Positions 43,379 through 56,275 of a stretch of 64,000 bases of DNA are shown piece after piece. A model generated the notes under the pieces. It was not told the DNA's origin and did no database searches. It saw only the letters and a list, made by a program, of their open reading frames with translations. The number at the start of each line of letters is the position of its first letter. Position 1 is the stretch's first letter. The stretch spans positions 3,472,001-3,536,000 of the forward strand of contig OZ004589.1 in the NCBI GenBank assembly GCA_963924555.1, given 5' to 3'. Origin of the DNA: Crambe crambe (taxonomy: Eukaryota > Porifera > Demospongiae > Poecilosclerida > Crambeidae). Position numbers and translations under genes: made by a program.

Positions 43379-43386
43379 AAGAAAAA

Positions 43387-43423
<37 letters not shown>

Positions 43424-43440
43424 GGGAGAGAAAGAAGAAA
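43379..43440. repeat. GAAA-rich microsatellite
   Basis: Tandem GAAA units with small interruptions. Confidence 0.85.
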
Positions 43441-43482
43441 AGCATAGAAAGAAAGAACACCAAAAAATTAATCATTAAAGTC

Positions 43483-46400
43483 ATGCTGTATAAAAATCTC
43501 ATGATTTGCATTCTGTTGGGCACATGCATCATTCCAATTGCTCGGTAAGTCCATCATGTTAATTCCTAGCTTCAGTACAATGATTGTATTGTATTGCAGT
43601 ATGTGTACAATGAATACTTATAGTCGTGTCTCAGTGACTCACTACAGAACTACGTCTTCAGGATACACAGAATCCTGTGGTTGGTGGGGATGGGGAAGAT
43701 GCCATAGGTAAAATGTGTATTGCATAAAGGTGGTAGGTATTGTGTGTGCATGCTAACTATTTCCATTCTTTGTGTGTAAAAAGGGGGTGCATTAATCAAG
43801 AGAAAGTGTAAGGATTTTTAATAATCAAAATTTGATCCCCAGATAGGCAGAGATAGCTAATTAATCTATGAGGTGCATGCCCCACGCATGGTTGCTAGGG
43901 GAGTATTACTCCAGAGGCTCCTTTTTAAAACAAAATATTCTAGCTATACAGTACCATGTCACTACCACACACACCAAAAATTTTTGTGGGTGCTTTGCTA
44001 ATTCCTGTAATTCTCAGGAACTGTTGGACTTACTTGGATAATTTTTTTTCTGTTGGACTTAGCTACTTGGATAATTTTTTTCTCTCAGACACCTTTTTAT
44101 CTGTATTCTACAACAGTTTTCTGAACTTCAATATTATTTCTTTGTTTTTTTCTTGCCCGACCTTGTGATTTGAAAAGTCTAGGCTAGATATAGCTGAAGA
44201 AAATTATCTGACTAGCTGCAGTATAAGTGCAGGACAACCTCTCTATAAATACTACTATCCTCCTACGTAATTCCTGGCCCTTAACTGGTACCGGCTTTAA
44301 TTTTGTTCTTCAATAACAGGACAAGGTACAGGCAAGTTTCATTTCAAGCATATCAGTCGCAGGTAGTTGGAACAGTGTGCTGTACAGGATACAGAGGATC
44401 ATACTCGGGGAGCTGTCTATGTACGTACGTAAGTTTAGTTTTGATTCAAGATACCATGATTTTGATTTTTGATGAATTATCTACGTGTCATTGAGAAAAA
44501 TTCACAGTGCATGAATGCAGCATGTAGCTATAGACTGAATATTTATAACATTATAGCTGAAGTTGCCTCTGGCTGTTACTGTGCAGAAACTAAGCTAGCT
44601 ACGTATAATACACTAACAGAGAATAATTAGCAGAGAGCAAGATTCTGGTATCAATTGTATACCTCTGGCAAGGGAGTCCTTGATTGATCAATCCCCAAGA
44701 GTACCATCTGCCTACCTACATATGCAGGGCTAGCCTGGCAGCAAGTCTTCTTTCTTTTTTATTATATATGCATGCAACACACCCTCCAATCAATATCAAC
44801 TCCACAGATGTGACACAACCTGATCCTATAAATCAATTAAGATCCATTGCTACTACTGAAAGATCCATCACTATCACTTGGATACACTCCGCAGCGATCT
44901 TTATTGATAGTGTTGCCAAATTGTGATTTATTAATGATTCATGAATATTTATAATAGTATCAACCTTCTCAGTCACCATCTCAAGTAGTGGACGACCCAC
45001 TGAAGGACAACGCTATGTGCTAACATGCAATGTCAATGGAGTAGAGCAGTCTTTATCTGCTTCCATCACTTACCAATGGGACAGAGTTGGAAGTACTTCT
45101 AGTCCATCTACTTCACAACAGCTCACTTTCAACCCACTGAAGCGCAGTAATGGTGGCCAGTACAGATGCACAGTGACAATATCGTCATCATTCCTGACTG
45201 GCACTCACAGACCAACCAATGTAGAGACTATTACAGTCACACGTAGGTCATTGCTGCCAGCTGCACCCTGTGATATCATCTTAGTATTTCATCCACAGGT
45301 GTGAGACCTGATCCTGTAAGTGGTTTAACAGTCACTGCTCATACTGCCACATCCATCACCATCACTTGGACAGTGTCATCTGCAACAGTTATCCCCATCA
45401 CTGGCTTTGAGGTCACATACAGTTACACTGTCAGGAGATGTTCACCTGCTATAAGTGGAAGTGGTACAGGTTCCATCTCTGATAGTGCAAGGAGGTCACA
45501 CACTCTGAGTGGTCTGAATGAGGACAGTGACTATACCATCACTGTGAGAGCCATCAATGATGTAGGATCAAGTATGGCCACCACAACTAGAGGCACCACT
45601 GACACATCAGGTAACTACAATCTTTATATTGCTTTATATCTCATGAACTACCTCTACAGCTCCCAGTGCTGGTCCCACTTCAGTCACACCTGTGACTGTG
45701 GGAGTAATGGACATCACCATCCAGTGGGGTGACGTGAACTGTGCTGATCGTAATGGTGACATAACGGGGTACAAAGTTCGTCATGGACTCGCCTCAAATA
45801 TTGTTGCCAATATCATCAACCCTAACAACAGAATGTTCAGTGTTAACAGACTGCTAATTCGTTCCACCTACTCCTTTGAGGTGGCAGCTGTTGCTGGTGG
45901 TCGTACTGGACCCTACAGCTCTGTCCTTGAAGTCACCACATCAGTACCTACTGGTACATTAGTTTTGGTCTAGCTGTGATCTATTCCTTCATCTATAGTT
46001 GTAATACTGCAGGTCTCGGGTTCAACCTTAAAGGAGAGTTGTACTCCAATAACAGTATTGTGAATATAACAGACATTGGAAGTGGCACTAATGCTCTGTA
46101 CTGCTTCACTAATAGAAGTGACTGCTGTAGGAGAAGGGATGGAGGTGCCAATGGTGGATGGTTCTTTCCCAATAGAAGTGCAGTTGAAGGAAGAGGTACA
46201 ACTTCAAGTCGTGACTTTAGTAGAAGCAGAGGTCCCAGTGCAGTTCTCTTGAATCGGAGGAATAATGCCATAGAACCAACTGGACTCTATGGCTGTGAAC
46301 TGTTGGATGCAAGGAATATAAACCAGTCGATTTATGTTAGACTGTCCAATGAAGGTCAGTTGTTGTGATAGCTATGTTTCCTCAATAGCTCCTCAGCTTT

Positions 46401-49400
46401 TCAGTGCTAGATACAACATGGCTGAAGAAAGAACTTTGATTTTGTAGTAAGATTGTGGGCACAATCTAGACCATAATGGGGTCAAACAGGCATAATTAAA
46501 AGTTGCTTAAAAGATAAAATTGACCCATCAATTTCCTTGTCTTAATAAGAGTTCTATAGCTAGCTACTGGCTATTCTGATAATGGTATACGTTAGTTATT
46601 GCTGTTGTTATCACTCAACTTCATTGCAATATGCAATTATAAAATCCATGTGCTTCTTGCTTAAAATTTTGCTAAAATCTATTTTACTCTTGTGAATTAA
46701 TAATATATTTTCCCTCTAAAGTATCTCTCGCTCTTCAAGTCAGTTGGCTGGCCAGATCCGCTCCTGGCCAGGCCCAACAGTACTCCCAATAAAAGTGTTC
46801 TTATAAGGGTGTATATTTTTCAATATGATAATCAGTAGGTATTATGTGTTATAACTGTTAACCACACATGATTTACATATGTAGCAACTATGCAGCAACG
46901 TCAAAGTACATAATCAAGCTTGATTTCAGGGCCCTATAGCTTCATTTGATATGATTCTGCAGTCATACGTACATAATAGCTATTTATTGGGGCCTTCCGT
47001 AGGAAATCCTTTGCACTCACTTGCATTAAGGGTGGTGTGATCATATCTCAGGTACCAACTTTCCACATAATCCTGATATGGTTGGAGTTCTGTCCATTAC
47101 TGAGACTACAGCCGTTATTCAGTGGTCCTTCTCCTCTCTCATTGGTCAGGGAGGACCTGAAACTTACACAGTGCTGTATGGAACTTCTCCTGATCAACTA
47201 GTGATGTCCACTCCCTCAATACCCAGTGACCCCAACATGCAACAGTATACTCAAATGTTAGGATCCCTACAACCTGGAACCATGTACTACATTGAAATAC
47301 AGTCAAGAAACGTTTTTACCATCCGAACAACTAGTGACATGACAAGATTCAAAACCATGGATGCAAGTGAGTTTGCTACACTGTTATATAATGGGGTGAA
47401 AGCTACATACTTTCACAGCAGACGGCACCTAAGTGGCCAGTACACTTGTCATTACTTCTGTACAAGATTTTGGCACCCATTGTACGTAGCTATGTTTGCT
47501 TAATTGCTAATACAGTGTAGTACCTGACTCTATGTGATCTCTAATGAGGGATGTATGATCAGCAACTGCAAGATGTAATGTATTAACCTTGGTACTGCAA
47601 CACTTAATCACACATACACAATAATATAAAGGATCCAGTGTCGTAGGAGGTGTGTCAGCAAGTCGGGACAATGGTACTCTGTATCTCACCTGGCAGCCAC
47701 CAGATTCTCCAGGGGGAACAATACTCAACTATACAGTACAAATCATTCCACTGAATGACGAGGAAACAAGAAGTGAAATGACTACCACAACCAGTTTTAG
47801 CACAGCCAACCTCAGTGAGTCTGCATTATCACAGTTCTTTAGAACCTAGCATATTATGTACAATAATATATCAATTACTAATAACTAGAGATGCTCGTAT
47901 AGCATTAGTTGGGCGAGCAAGCAGCCAGTGGTCATTTCAATGTGCTCCTCCCTTACTTATGATTATATAGCCCCAACAGTGACTTTCGATATCTAGCTAT
48001 TCACGTTGTTAACTGACTTGGTGCATTCCCAGTTAGCATTAGAGTGTCTTCTCTGAACCCAGGCTACCACTCCTGTTCAGACTCAGTAGCTAGTCTCTCA
48101 AATAATGAGCCCTCATATGTTCTAATCTGGCAGCTCTGTGTTCTGCTGACTCTGCTCTCCTTCTGGCTCTCATTACGTCTGCTCCTAACATGATGTCATA
48201 ATTCTAGGAATGTACAACTTTGTGATGGAGAAGCACAGAGATGAGTATGGTGCATTTGCTCTGCTCTTGCAGCATTATCTTCTGCTGACTCTGTACATTC
48301 CCTCCTCCTGGCTCTATCTGTCGCATTTCTTTGCTAGTCTTGTTTTTCTCTGTTCCTTTGACTCTGTTCTCCTTCTAGCTCTGTCTCTTTCATTTCTTTC
48401 ATGAGGTCTCGCTCTTCTTTGCTGGTCAGTTTCTAGAGGGTGTTCTGGGGCCCTCCTTCGCTTGTTTTCTGGTTCTCTGGGTTCCATAATACTCGCTACA
48501 ATAGTGTTTCAACTTCAAGCTTAACGAAAATGATTGCTTATTATGACTTTGCTTAGTAGCTATTTCATGCGCATGCGTAAGCGCATGCGCATTTTGAGTG
48601 ACGTACGTGCAATTTTCCATTTTGACCAATTAGTGTGGGGCTTCGCTCGCTTCGCTCGCTCGCCAATTAGCTAATCACGAGTGAAGCGAGTAAGTGAGAG
48701 CTTGCATAGGTTGTGCTTGTTAGCCCCTCTCTATGGTGTACAAACTGGAAAGTGGCGATATATATATATCAAGCCCTGAGGATGAAGTACTGTGCGTGTG
48801 CAAAATAGCTAACCGATGGAAAGTGAAGCGAAGTTAGACTAAAGGAATGTGAAGGATAGAACCAGAAGAAGCTCTGAATCAGCGGAACAAAGATGGTCAA
48901 GGCTTGAAATGAAAGGGATAGGGCTCATAGACTCTATAAGAAGAGGGCATGCAACTCCAAAATATCATAATGCGACATTTAAAGTTTTTGCGCGCAAAAG
49001 CAAGCTGTGTTGCTTTGCTCGACCTTCTGTGCTATGATAGCATGAAAATTGAACTATTTATACAAACTGGTTTTGATTTTCAATTTATATTTTAACTAGC
49101 TATTAATCGTCTATATTATAGCTCCTGGCGTCCCATACAATATGAGTATTTGGTCCAATAATTTGGCTGGTCAAGGAAATATCACATCATCTATCTACTT
49201 TATTAAAGAACTTGGTAAAGCTCATTTCATATAGCTGGTAGCTACAATTATGTGTGGGGTAAACATTACACTCATCCTGTTCACAAATAATAGCTAATTC
49301 TCTACTTAGCTATTATAGCCATTACCAGCACATGAATTATTTCTCCATCTTACACAATCTTAGAATAACTACTTTAATTCATATCTTATAATTACCCTGG

Positions 49401-50372
49401 AATGGGAATAACTAGTGGACCTATTATGTTTTAGCCAATGCTTGCATTCTTTGTTCAGTTTTAGCTAGCTACAATCATCTTTTGGGAGATTTCGATCTGC
49501 AGTCCACACACCAATAGTAGCTATGGAATTTGTAGTCAATTGTAATAACCATCCATGATACCATCAATCACTCAATACTCTTAAATTTTTTTACATTATA
49601 ATATTTACTAAGCCCTATTTATAGCCCCAGGCAGCGCTCCAATGAGATTGAGAGTGTCAAGGATATTAGGATCAACCATGGAGGTATACTGGACCCCATT
49701 AACTCTCACTGAAGCCAGAGGATTTGTGAGGACATACACTGTGTCTTATGGACAAGTCAGTGGGAGCAACCAACAGGAAGAACAAGAGATGGCTCCTGGT
49801 GATGTTGACCAGACAGTAGTCACAGGATTGCAGGAAGAAGAGGCTTATTATGTTCAAGTGTGGGCTAACACTGTAGCTGGTGCAGGAGTGAGGAGTCGCA
49901 TAGTTATGGTTCAGCCACCATCAACCACTTCAGGCACTGAAATAATTGGAGCCATTATTGGTGGTGTGATGGCTGCAGTATTAATAATCGTCACAACTGT
50001 TGTTTTAATAGCTATTATAGTGGCCTTAGTGAGATGTCAAAAAGTGCGCCAACACAAGATGAGTATGTTAATTAAGTTTAATTCAATAGCTTATCATTAT
50101 TATAGTATTAAAAGAAAAAAATCACTGCAATAGCTAGCTTACAATAACATGAAATATCTACATTCTTATTATGCAGAAGCAGTGAACTTGAAAGTAAGGA
50201 TCCTCATTATGATACCACTGGTCACAATACAGAGCCATCACTGTCAAGAAAAGAAAATTTTGTTTTGGATCCGTGTCCTGCTTATGTACCAGTTGCCACA
50301 CAAATTGCTGTGGATGGTAAGAATGTGAGGGAAGACAAAGGTGGAGTATATGAAACAGTATCCATAAAATAA
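43483..50372 (+). CDS. Single-pass receptor: EMI, Ig, fibronectin-III repeats, TM, tyrosine tail (12 exons)
   Basis: Proposed exons: 43483-43544, 43600-43707, 44320-44420, 44958-45242, 45299-45610, 45660-45953, 46013-46354, 47052-47366, 47632-47814, 49122-49214, 49625-50062, about 50177-50372. Splice sites are GT-AG; exons 3-11 all end in phase 1, as in shuffled extracellular modules. Exon 1 gives a signal peptide (MLYKNLMICILLGTCIIPIA). Exons 2-3 form an EMI-like Cys/Trp domain (CGWWGWGRC ... VCCTGYRGSY). Exon 4 is an Ig domain. Exons 5, 6, 8, 9+10 and 11 carry FN3 domains. Exon 7 (114 aa) is an unassigned, possibly Ig-like module. Exon 11 ends in a membrane helix (IIGAIIGGVMAAVLIIVTTV). The last exon reads well in a frame with tail tyrosines YVPV and YETV, but the phase from exon 11 does not match it, so the tail junction is uncertain (microexon or other donor). 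Probably a cell-surface adhesion or signalling receptor. Confidence 0.72.
44809..44925 (+). pseudogene. Vestigial FN3 exon in receptor intron 3
   Basis: After a good acceptor (CAACTCCACAG) the frame reads VTQPDPINQLRSIATTERSI then TITW, parallel to exon 5 (VRPDPVSGLTVTAHTATSIT then ITW). It then degenerates and stops at TGA 44923-44925 with no donor. Splicing exon 3 to exon 4 directly keeps phase, so this is probably a dead duplicate. Confidence 0.6.
47815..49121. other. Receptor intron 9
   Basis: A 1.3-kb intron with a palindromic GCGCATGCGTAAGCGCATGCGC-type patch near 48565-48590 (two adjacent GCGCATGCG words) and a CTTCGCTCG-rich run near 48640-48662. No coding sequence. Confidence 0.5.
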
Positions 50373-51732
50373 CAGGATAATTTTGACTTAACATCAACTG
50401 AATTGTGAGCACTATATATTTGTAGCTTATAACTAGAATAGAGAGTGATAGTCACAGCTACTTGTTTTTCATTATTAAGTTTATAGCAAGCTAGCCCTAA
50501 TTATGCATGAAGGTTTGCTACGTACAATGGGACTTTGTGTGTATTCTGTGTATAGTCAATGTTTCATCTAAGGAGAGGGGGGGGGCGCAGGGGAAGCTTC
50601 CCCTCCAAACAGCTCAACTTCTCCCCCAAACTGACCCTGCTTCCTCTCCAAGATATTGCCAAAAGAAAGAGTTTTAGGATGAAAAATTATATTTTTAGGA
50701 TCCAAGCATTAAAAAAAAATACTTCTAAGTATATTTTAAAATTTTTGGCTTCACGCTCTGTGCGGGAAGGAGCACATCCCCTCCCCCTCATTGTGGCCTT
50801 TTAGCTACACGTTCTATGAGCTTCCCCTCCAAGATGAAATTCTTAGATGAAGCCCTGATAGTTATAGCTAGGACTTCACCCTATTCACTGATGAAGATAT
50901 TCAAACTTTATTTGCATTGTTAATGGATCTCCATGCAGATGTCATGCCAAATAAATGCTCTCTATAGGGGCTACATGTAATGCAACGAATGTAGAAAGAA
51001 CAATTTAACTTCTTTCATGTATATTTTAACTAAATGGCTATAATTGGAGGGGCCATCACCCCAAAATGACACCATACCTACGTACATGACACATCCCTAA
51101 ACTTTAGCCTCATTCTCTGTGATGCAATTCTCTAAAGACTTATGCATGCATGACTGAAATAAATGAAATTAGTATGGCCAAAAGCATGGGGAGGGGGGCA
51201 TGGCCCCCTAGCCTTGTACAAGGCTACATGGCCCCCCTGCCCCCCCCCCCCCCCTATTCATACCCCTATGTAGCTAACTACATTAAATTATGCAGAGCAA
51301 TCTACATAGCCCTAGCCATCAGAGATTGTTGCAGTTATTGAATCCAACAATGAATGAAAAATAACTTTAAGACTTCCCACTACACAGGTGATTCAACTAA
51401 CTTTGATTTCTGAGATGTGCAAAAAGGTCCTTTACAAATATCAGTCCTGGGTGAGGATTTGATCAGATAAAGACTTCCCCCTCTCTTGTGTAGCTCGATC
51501 CAATTCCACTCCTTGCTATGAGGACAAGTGCAGCAGCCCTCTAGTCCTATAGTCATGTAGCTATACCAAAAGAAAAACTGTATGGTGTGGATTTAAAATT
51601 TAGCCAGTCCTATAACCAGAAGGTGGGAGGTGTAGCACCCCCCCCCCCTTTACAGCATAAAAGCTCCTGAGCTCCTAAGATTCAAACTGCTGAGTATACA
51701 GTTGTACGGTTTTGCTGCTTACTAACATTCTG

Positions 51733-51882
51733 TTGTTATTGTTATCATTTCACTGTTGTTATCATTTCACTGTTGTTATCATTTCACTGTTGTTATCATT
51801 TCACTGTGGTTATCATTTCACTGTTGTTATCATTTCACTGTTGTTATCATTTCACTGTTATTATCATTTCACTGTTGTTATT
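51733..51882. repeat. 17-bp minisatellite, about nine units
   Basis: Tandem TGTTGTTATCATTTCAC units with single-base variants. No spacers, so not a CRISPR array. Confidence 0.9.
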
Positions 51883-52548
51883 ATAAGAGGATGACCTTTG
51901 ACTTGCAGTATTTGAACCTACAATCATACACTCTATACTGACTCTATCACAGCTCCTAGCCTGGACATCCCTAGCACTTCTCCTTTGTGTGTCTGTAACA
52001 TACAGTAGCTAGTGAGTTTGGCTGCTGTACTGTTACCATAATGGCATTAAATTCTGACATAACAGTTTTCTCAAGCAGTTGACCTGCCAATCTTAATGAA
52101 TAAAAGATTAGACATTTTGGAGACACTTATCAGTGACAACCAGAGGACTCTATACAAATAAGGCAGGATGTTGATTAAGTTACAGGAATGTAAATATCCA
52201 ATACATGTATATCATTAACATGTATGGCCTAATGATGACATTATGAAACTCTCACATGCTCAGCCTGTGACCTGTTTCATTAGGCCACTATTGGTTGATT
52301 ACAAGTTTCTCATCCCCCGCCCGTATTAGTTTACTCTGCCTACAGGATTTGGCCATTATACTATACCGCATCACTTCAACTCCTGTGGTTTTTCCAAGAA
52401 AATGACTGAATAGAACTATCAAAATAATGACATAATGGCTTATACTATACCACCCGCCCGCATCAGTCTGAGCAAAACCATCTGATGAGAAACGTGATCA
52501 ACAAATAGCGGCCTTATAAGCATCACTGTCAACATAACAGTACGTTTA

Positions 52549-52655
52549 CTTTTGGGTGGGACATTGATATGTTCGACACAAGAACCAGATATCCTGTTAT
52601 ATAGCAGCTAACCTACTCATAACTTTAATAGAAACTGCAGAGACTGGAAATGCAA
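52549..52655. repeat. Dispersed repeat, second copy at 57663-57790
   Basis: ATATCCTGTTATATAGCAGC and CTCATAACTTTAATAGAA occur in both, same orientation. Confidence 0.7.
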
Positions 52656-52799
52656 TCAGCTCATCTGATAGAAGCCTATCCAAACCACTCCCAAAGAGGA
52701 AAGTTGCAAATAAGTCAACACAATAATTGTTTGTTTGTTTTTATTTTTGTTTTTTTGTTTTTGTTTGTTTGTTTTGTTTCATTTTGTTCCACTTCCTAC

Positions 52800-54560
52800 G
52801 CATGCACATTTGAATATATTATGTTCATCGAGTTCCGTCGTTGCATTCCCACCTTGTCTGCTTGGATGGAGTCCTGCTACTCTTGTCAGCCCCTCCTTCT
52901 GTTGGGTAATAAATCCATCCACAGCTGCTGCGGAGTTCAACAAGGGGACCCTTTGGGTCCTCTAGGATTTGCTTTGACTCTCCATTCCATCATCGAACGC
53001 ATCAAGGCTGAGGTCCCTGGTCTAGCTTTAAACGCTTGGTACCTTGATGATGGGCCCTCGTTGGTCCCCCAGATGACCTCGCTGCTGCTCTCCATATTGT
53101 TGAGAGAGATGGTCCTACTCTTGGGCTCCCCCTCAACAGAAGCAAATCCCTCCTCTTTATCCCAGAGGAGGCTGAAGCCTCATGCTCTCCCCTTCCATCA
53201 GATATCCCCACCACTCGCTGAGGCTTCTCTCTCCTGGGTTGCCCCATTGGTCCCCCCGACCTATGTGAGGAAGTCTTTCAGGACAGGATTGCTAAGATAA
53301 AGGCTTCCCTAAAGACTCTACAAGACATGAATGACTCTCAGTTAGAGACTTCTCTCCTACGTTCATGTCTTGCCCTTCCTAAGGTCACTTTCATTCTCCA
53401 CACCTGTCCACCCAGTCACATCCGTAATGCATCCATGGAATTCGACACAGCGATACGGGGGGCTCTAGAGTCCATCCTCGGTGGACCTCTGTCTGACTGG
53501 TCATGGCACAAAGCTTCTCTCCCTTGTAGTCAGGGAGGTCTCAACCTTCGCAGTGCTCTGCTCCATGCTCCTGCTGCATTTCTAGACTCTAGCCTGCGCT
53601 CCAGACCCCTGGTTGGCAGAATGCTTGGCCATCTCCCCACTATGTCCCCCCACTCTACTGCTGCCGTGTCTGCTATAGCCAATGCTGCCTCTAGACCTGA
53701 CTGGCAGTGCTTAGATGACATTGACATCCCCATCCGGCAATGTGCTCTCTCCATCGCCATCGACAAAGCCTCATTCACTCGCCTGACTTCTTCTGCTCCA
53801 TCCACCCGCTCCCGTGCCTTGGCCCTGTCTTCCAGCCTGCCTCACGCCTGTGACTGGCTGAACGTGGTTCCCTCTTCCACCTTGGGCCTCCACCTCCATG
53901 ATCGTGAGTTCCGATACTGCCTATGTTACTGGCTAGGAGTACGTACCTTTACACAATAACCAGTACACTTGTCCAGAGTGCCACGGTTCTGCTGATATCT
54001 ATGGTGACCATCAGGTTGGTTGCGGAGGTAATGGGGACCGCATTGCTCGTCACAATGCCATCAGAGAGGTACTTTTTAGTGCTGCCCAGTCTGCCGCTTT
54101 AGCTCCATCAAGGGAGGCCTCCAACCTGATCCCGGACTCATCTGAACGCCCAGGAGATGTCCTGCTCCCAAATTGGAGTCACGGACGGCCAGCCGCTGTA
54201 GATGTTCATGTCATTTCACCTCTCCAACAACAGACAATACCAGAAGCTGCTTCCACTCCTGGCCACGCACTCCAAGTTGGAATTCGCCGCAAGCTGACTT
54301 CCCATCTCTCATTTTGCCATTCTGTGGGAATTGAATTTATTCCTCTCGTGGCTGAAACTCTAGGTGGCCTCGTGGAGGACACTATCACCACCATCCGTGC
54401 AATCGGCTATGCTATCGGGCAGAGGACTGGTTCGCCTGATCCTACCTCATCCACCAAGCACCTCTTCGGGTGTGTCGCCATTGCTCTGTGGCGCGGGAAT
54501 GCAAGTCTATGGCTGCACCGCCAGCCAACCCTACCCCCTGAACTGGACGGTCTTTTGTAG
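52800..54560 (+). pseudogene. Decayed 5'-truncated retroelement: RT end, zinc finger, endonuclease-like region
   Basis: Three consecutive frames carry one protein broken by two frameshifts, near 53300 and 53955. The first has reverse-transcriptase motifs GVQQGDPLGPLGFALTLH and AWYLDDG. The second (53327-53959) continues the RT thumb region (SQLETSLLRSCLALPKVTF, then LGGPLSDWSWHKASLP). The third (about 53961-54560) has a Cys/His cluster (CPECHGSADIYGDHQVGCGG) and RPGDVLLPNWSHGRPAAVDV, which recalls a PD-(D/E)XK restriction-like endonuclease, ending TLPPELDGLL and stop. This order suits non-LTR elements with a restriction-like endonuclease (R2/NeSL/HERO-type); the exact clade is unknown. Truncation and frameshifts make it inactive. 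Confidence 0.75.
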
Positions 54561-54566
54561 TCAGCC

Positions 54567-54752
54567 TTTTTTTCTTTCTTTCTTGTTTTGTTTTGGTTTA
54601 TTGCTGCCGTAGTTTGGTTTTATTTTTTTGTTTTTTTTGTTTTTTGTTATTTCTTTTTGTTTTTGTTGTTTCTTTTTTGTTTTGTTGTTTTTTGTTGTTA
54701 TTGTTTTGTTTGTTTTTTGTTGTTGTTTTTTTGTTTTATTTTGTTTGTTTTA
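54567..54752. repeat. T/G-rich simple sequence
   Basis: Runs of T broken by single G or C, just after the retroelement stop. A similar tract (52726-52790) precedes the retroelement. Open frames here are compositional. Confidence 0.8.
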
Positions 54753-55066
54753 TCATCACTACTTCGGAAAATGTCATTGGGGAAAGTTGGTAAAGGGTCG
54801 GTGCGCGGATTTTGCGCGAAATTATGAATTGGGCACACAAAGAGGACCGGGCCTGAAGTGGGACACAGCTAACAGTCTACCACTGATATTTGGAATGCTG
54901 CTGAGCAATTAGAGTGAGTGCAATGCATTCTAGTGTACACTGAAGCATGCTCTAATTGCTTGACACTGTATCAAACCCAATGATTCCTAGTAGGCTCTTG
55001 ATGCAAATTCAAGGTTTGCACAGGTCAACTTAATAGTTGAATAATGAATTGGTGATTCACCAGCTC
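54753..55066. other. Intergenic stretch
   Basis: No gene or repeat recognised. Confidence 0.4.
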
Positions 55067-55398
55067 CTCCATCAAATTCATTGCTCCAGCATTTACAGCC
55101 ACTTGTTCACTTGTTGCTGTGGATCCTGCAGGAGATCCTGTCACAGTTAGCCTCTCTCGAGATCCAGAGAGGAACATCATATATACTCTGGCAAGATCAC
55201 AGAGCCATGGGAGAGGCAGAGGAGGTAAACCAGACAGGCCATGGGGTGCTTAGGTTCATATTTCTCCAGAAATGCAGCCCCCCAAGTTGCTATGACTAAA
55301 GAGGAACCTCCTTTCAGAGTGTCGGGAGAAAGCAGGACATTTCTTTGACTTGGCTGACTACTTGACATACAGAGCTACAGGCTCCACGTTTAAGGTAG
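55067..55398 (+). pseudogene. Two exon-like fragments of an unrecognised gene
   Basis: About 55063-55223, between acceptor TTCACCAG and donor GAG|GTAAAC, reads SSIKFIAPAFTATCSLVAVD then PAGDPVTVSLSRDPERNIIY. About 55317-55395, between CTTTCAG and AAG|GTAGGA, reads ECREKAGHFFDLADYLTYRA then TGSTFK. No start codon or full gene is visible. They could be remnants or internal exons of a gene whose other exons I cannot identify. Confidence 0.3.
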
Positions 55399-55917
55399 GA
55401 TTGTGTTGCACAACATGTGGGTCTGTATTGGTGTTGACCCTTTACCTATGATTGGTAACTAATATATATAAAGGGTCAGTATAATAATCACTTAGCCTTT
55501 TGGAAAACCTTTACCTAAGTAAGTTCTAAGCATAGAGTCACCACTTTACTTTGTAAACTCTACCCTTTGTACCTGTCAGCACATAGTTCTCAGGGGCGGA
55601 TTTAGGCAGTCTTCTTCCGTGTTCCAGAAGACGGTCAATTAGTTTGGATATTAGGTAAAGATCGTCAGCGCGTGCGCTGGCGCTAAGCGCACTTAGCTTA
55701 GTTTCTGCCAGTACGGTTTATTGCTCTGCTAGCTACTAGAAGCTTAGCTAGCTGCTGAAGCTTTAGACATCAAGATAGCTAGGCCATCAGCACCTGATAC
55801 AGTGAAATGGGCGTGGCTAAGCAAGGCGGGCGTGGCCCCGCGCGCGCAAGTGACAGGTGGAAGACTATCAATTTCAAGGGCTAGATCCGCCCCTGGTTCT
55901 CACTTTAACTTCTACAG

Positions 55918-56035
55918 GTCTCTGCTGTGTTGTGTGTAAATGGACTTACATTATGTAAGTCGTCATTGGTCATTCCCCGAATAAGAGGGTTGTTCCTCAG
56001 TGAGGGAGATCAAAGTTCAGCTGGACAGCTAGTAC
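55918..56035 (+). pseudogene. Exon-like fragment, repeated near 57845, 61852 and 63146
   Basis: CTACAG|GTCTCTGC, AATGGACTTACATT and GGTTGTTCCTCAGTGAGGGA recur: the first part at 57845-57900, the second at 61907-61965 and 63156-63195. One reading, GLFLSEGxQSSxGQLVRM, is kept in the 55.9- and 61.9-kb copies. Origin unknown. Confidence 0.35.
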
Positions 56036-56275
56036 GTATGGGTAGAATAACAATGATGATACAGTGGACCCTCACTAATCCAAATAGATTTAGTGAATAC
56101 ATACCGTTTGAATGGAGCACTATCTAGTTTCCACTCAAAATACCCATGAATATCATTAAAATGGCTATATTATTTGGATTTACTGTAACAGCCTTGCATT
56201 GGTACATAGAGCCCCTCTTTCACCTTGACAACTGGCAAAGATAACAAGCAATAATTGTCATTATGTGATGTACTT
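55960..56275. repeat. Dispersed duplication, second copy at about 61905-62230
   Basis: Shared blocks include TTGTTCCTCAG, CAGCTAGTACGTATG, ACAGTGGACCCTCACTA, TTTGAATGGAGCACTATCTA and TTTCACCTTGACAACTGGCA. ACAGTGGACCCTCACTAATC resembles a pogo/Tigger-type terminal repeat; this is inference. Confidence 0.7.

Larger units (their letters stand above)
41254..43482. other. Intergenic region between TRIM-NHL copy 1 and the receptor gene
   Basis: No gene seen. It holds a short inverted repeat at 41977-42042 (CCAGCCCACTTATAT / ATATAAGTGGGCTGG), a palindromic MITE (42762-43039) and a GAAA microsatellite (about 43379-43440). Confidence 0.5.
50373..52725. other. Intergenic repeats downstream of the receptor
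   Basis: No gene seen. Contents: an inverted-repeat element at about 50555-50857 (TTTCATCTAAGGAGAGG against its reverse complement GAAATTCTTAGATGAAG-like, G-rich interior); poly-C tracts near 51239-51254 and 51640-51650; a 17-bp minisatellite (51733-51882); and a segment at 52549-52655 repeated at 57663-57790. Confidence 0.5.

Noticed and set aside
51712-51941. Repetitive frames of the YHFTVVI type, and a CRISPR-like look
   Set aside because: A 17-bp direct tandem repeat without spacers; the frames are compositional.
54588-54912. Hydrophobic Phe/Leu/Val-rich frames resembling membrane proteins
   Set aside because: Produced by the T/G-rich simple sequence.
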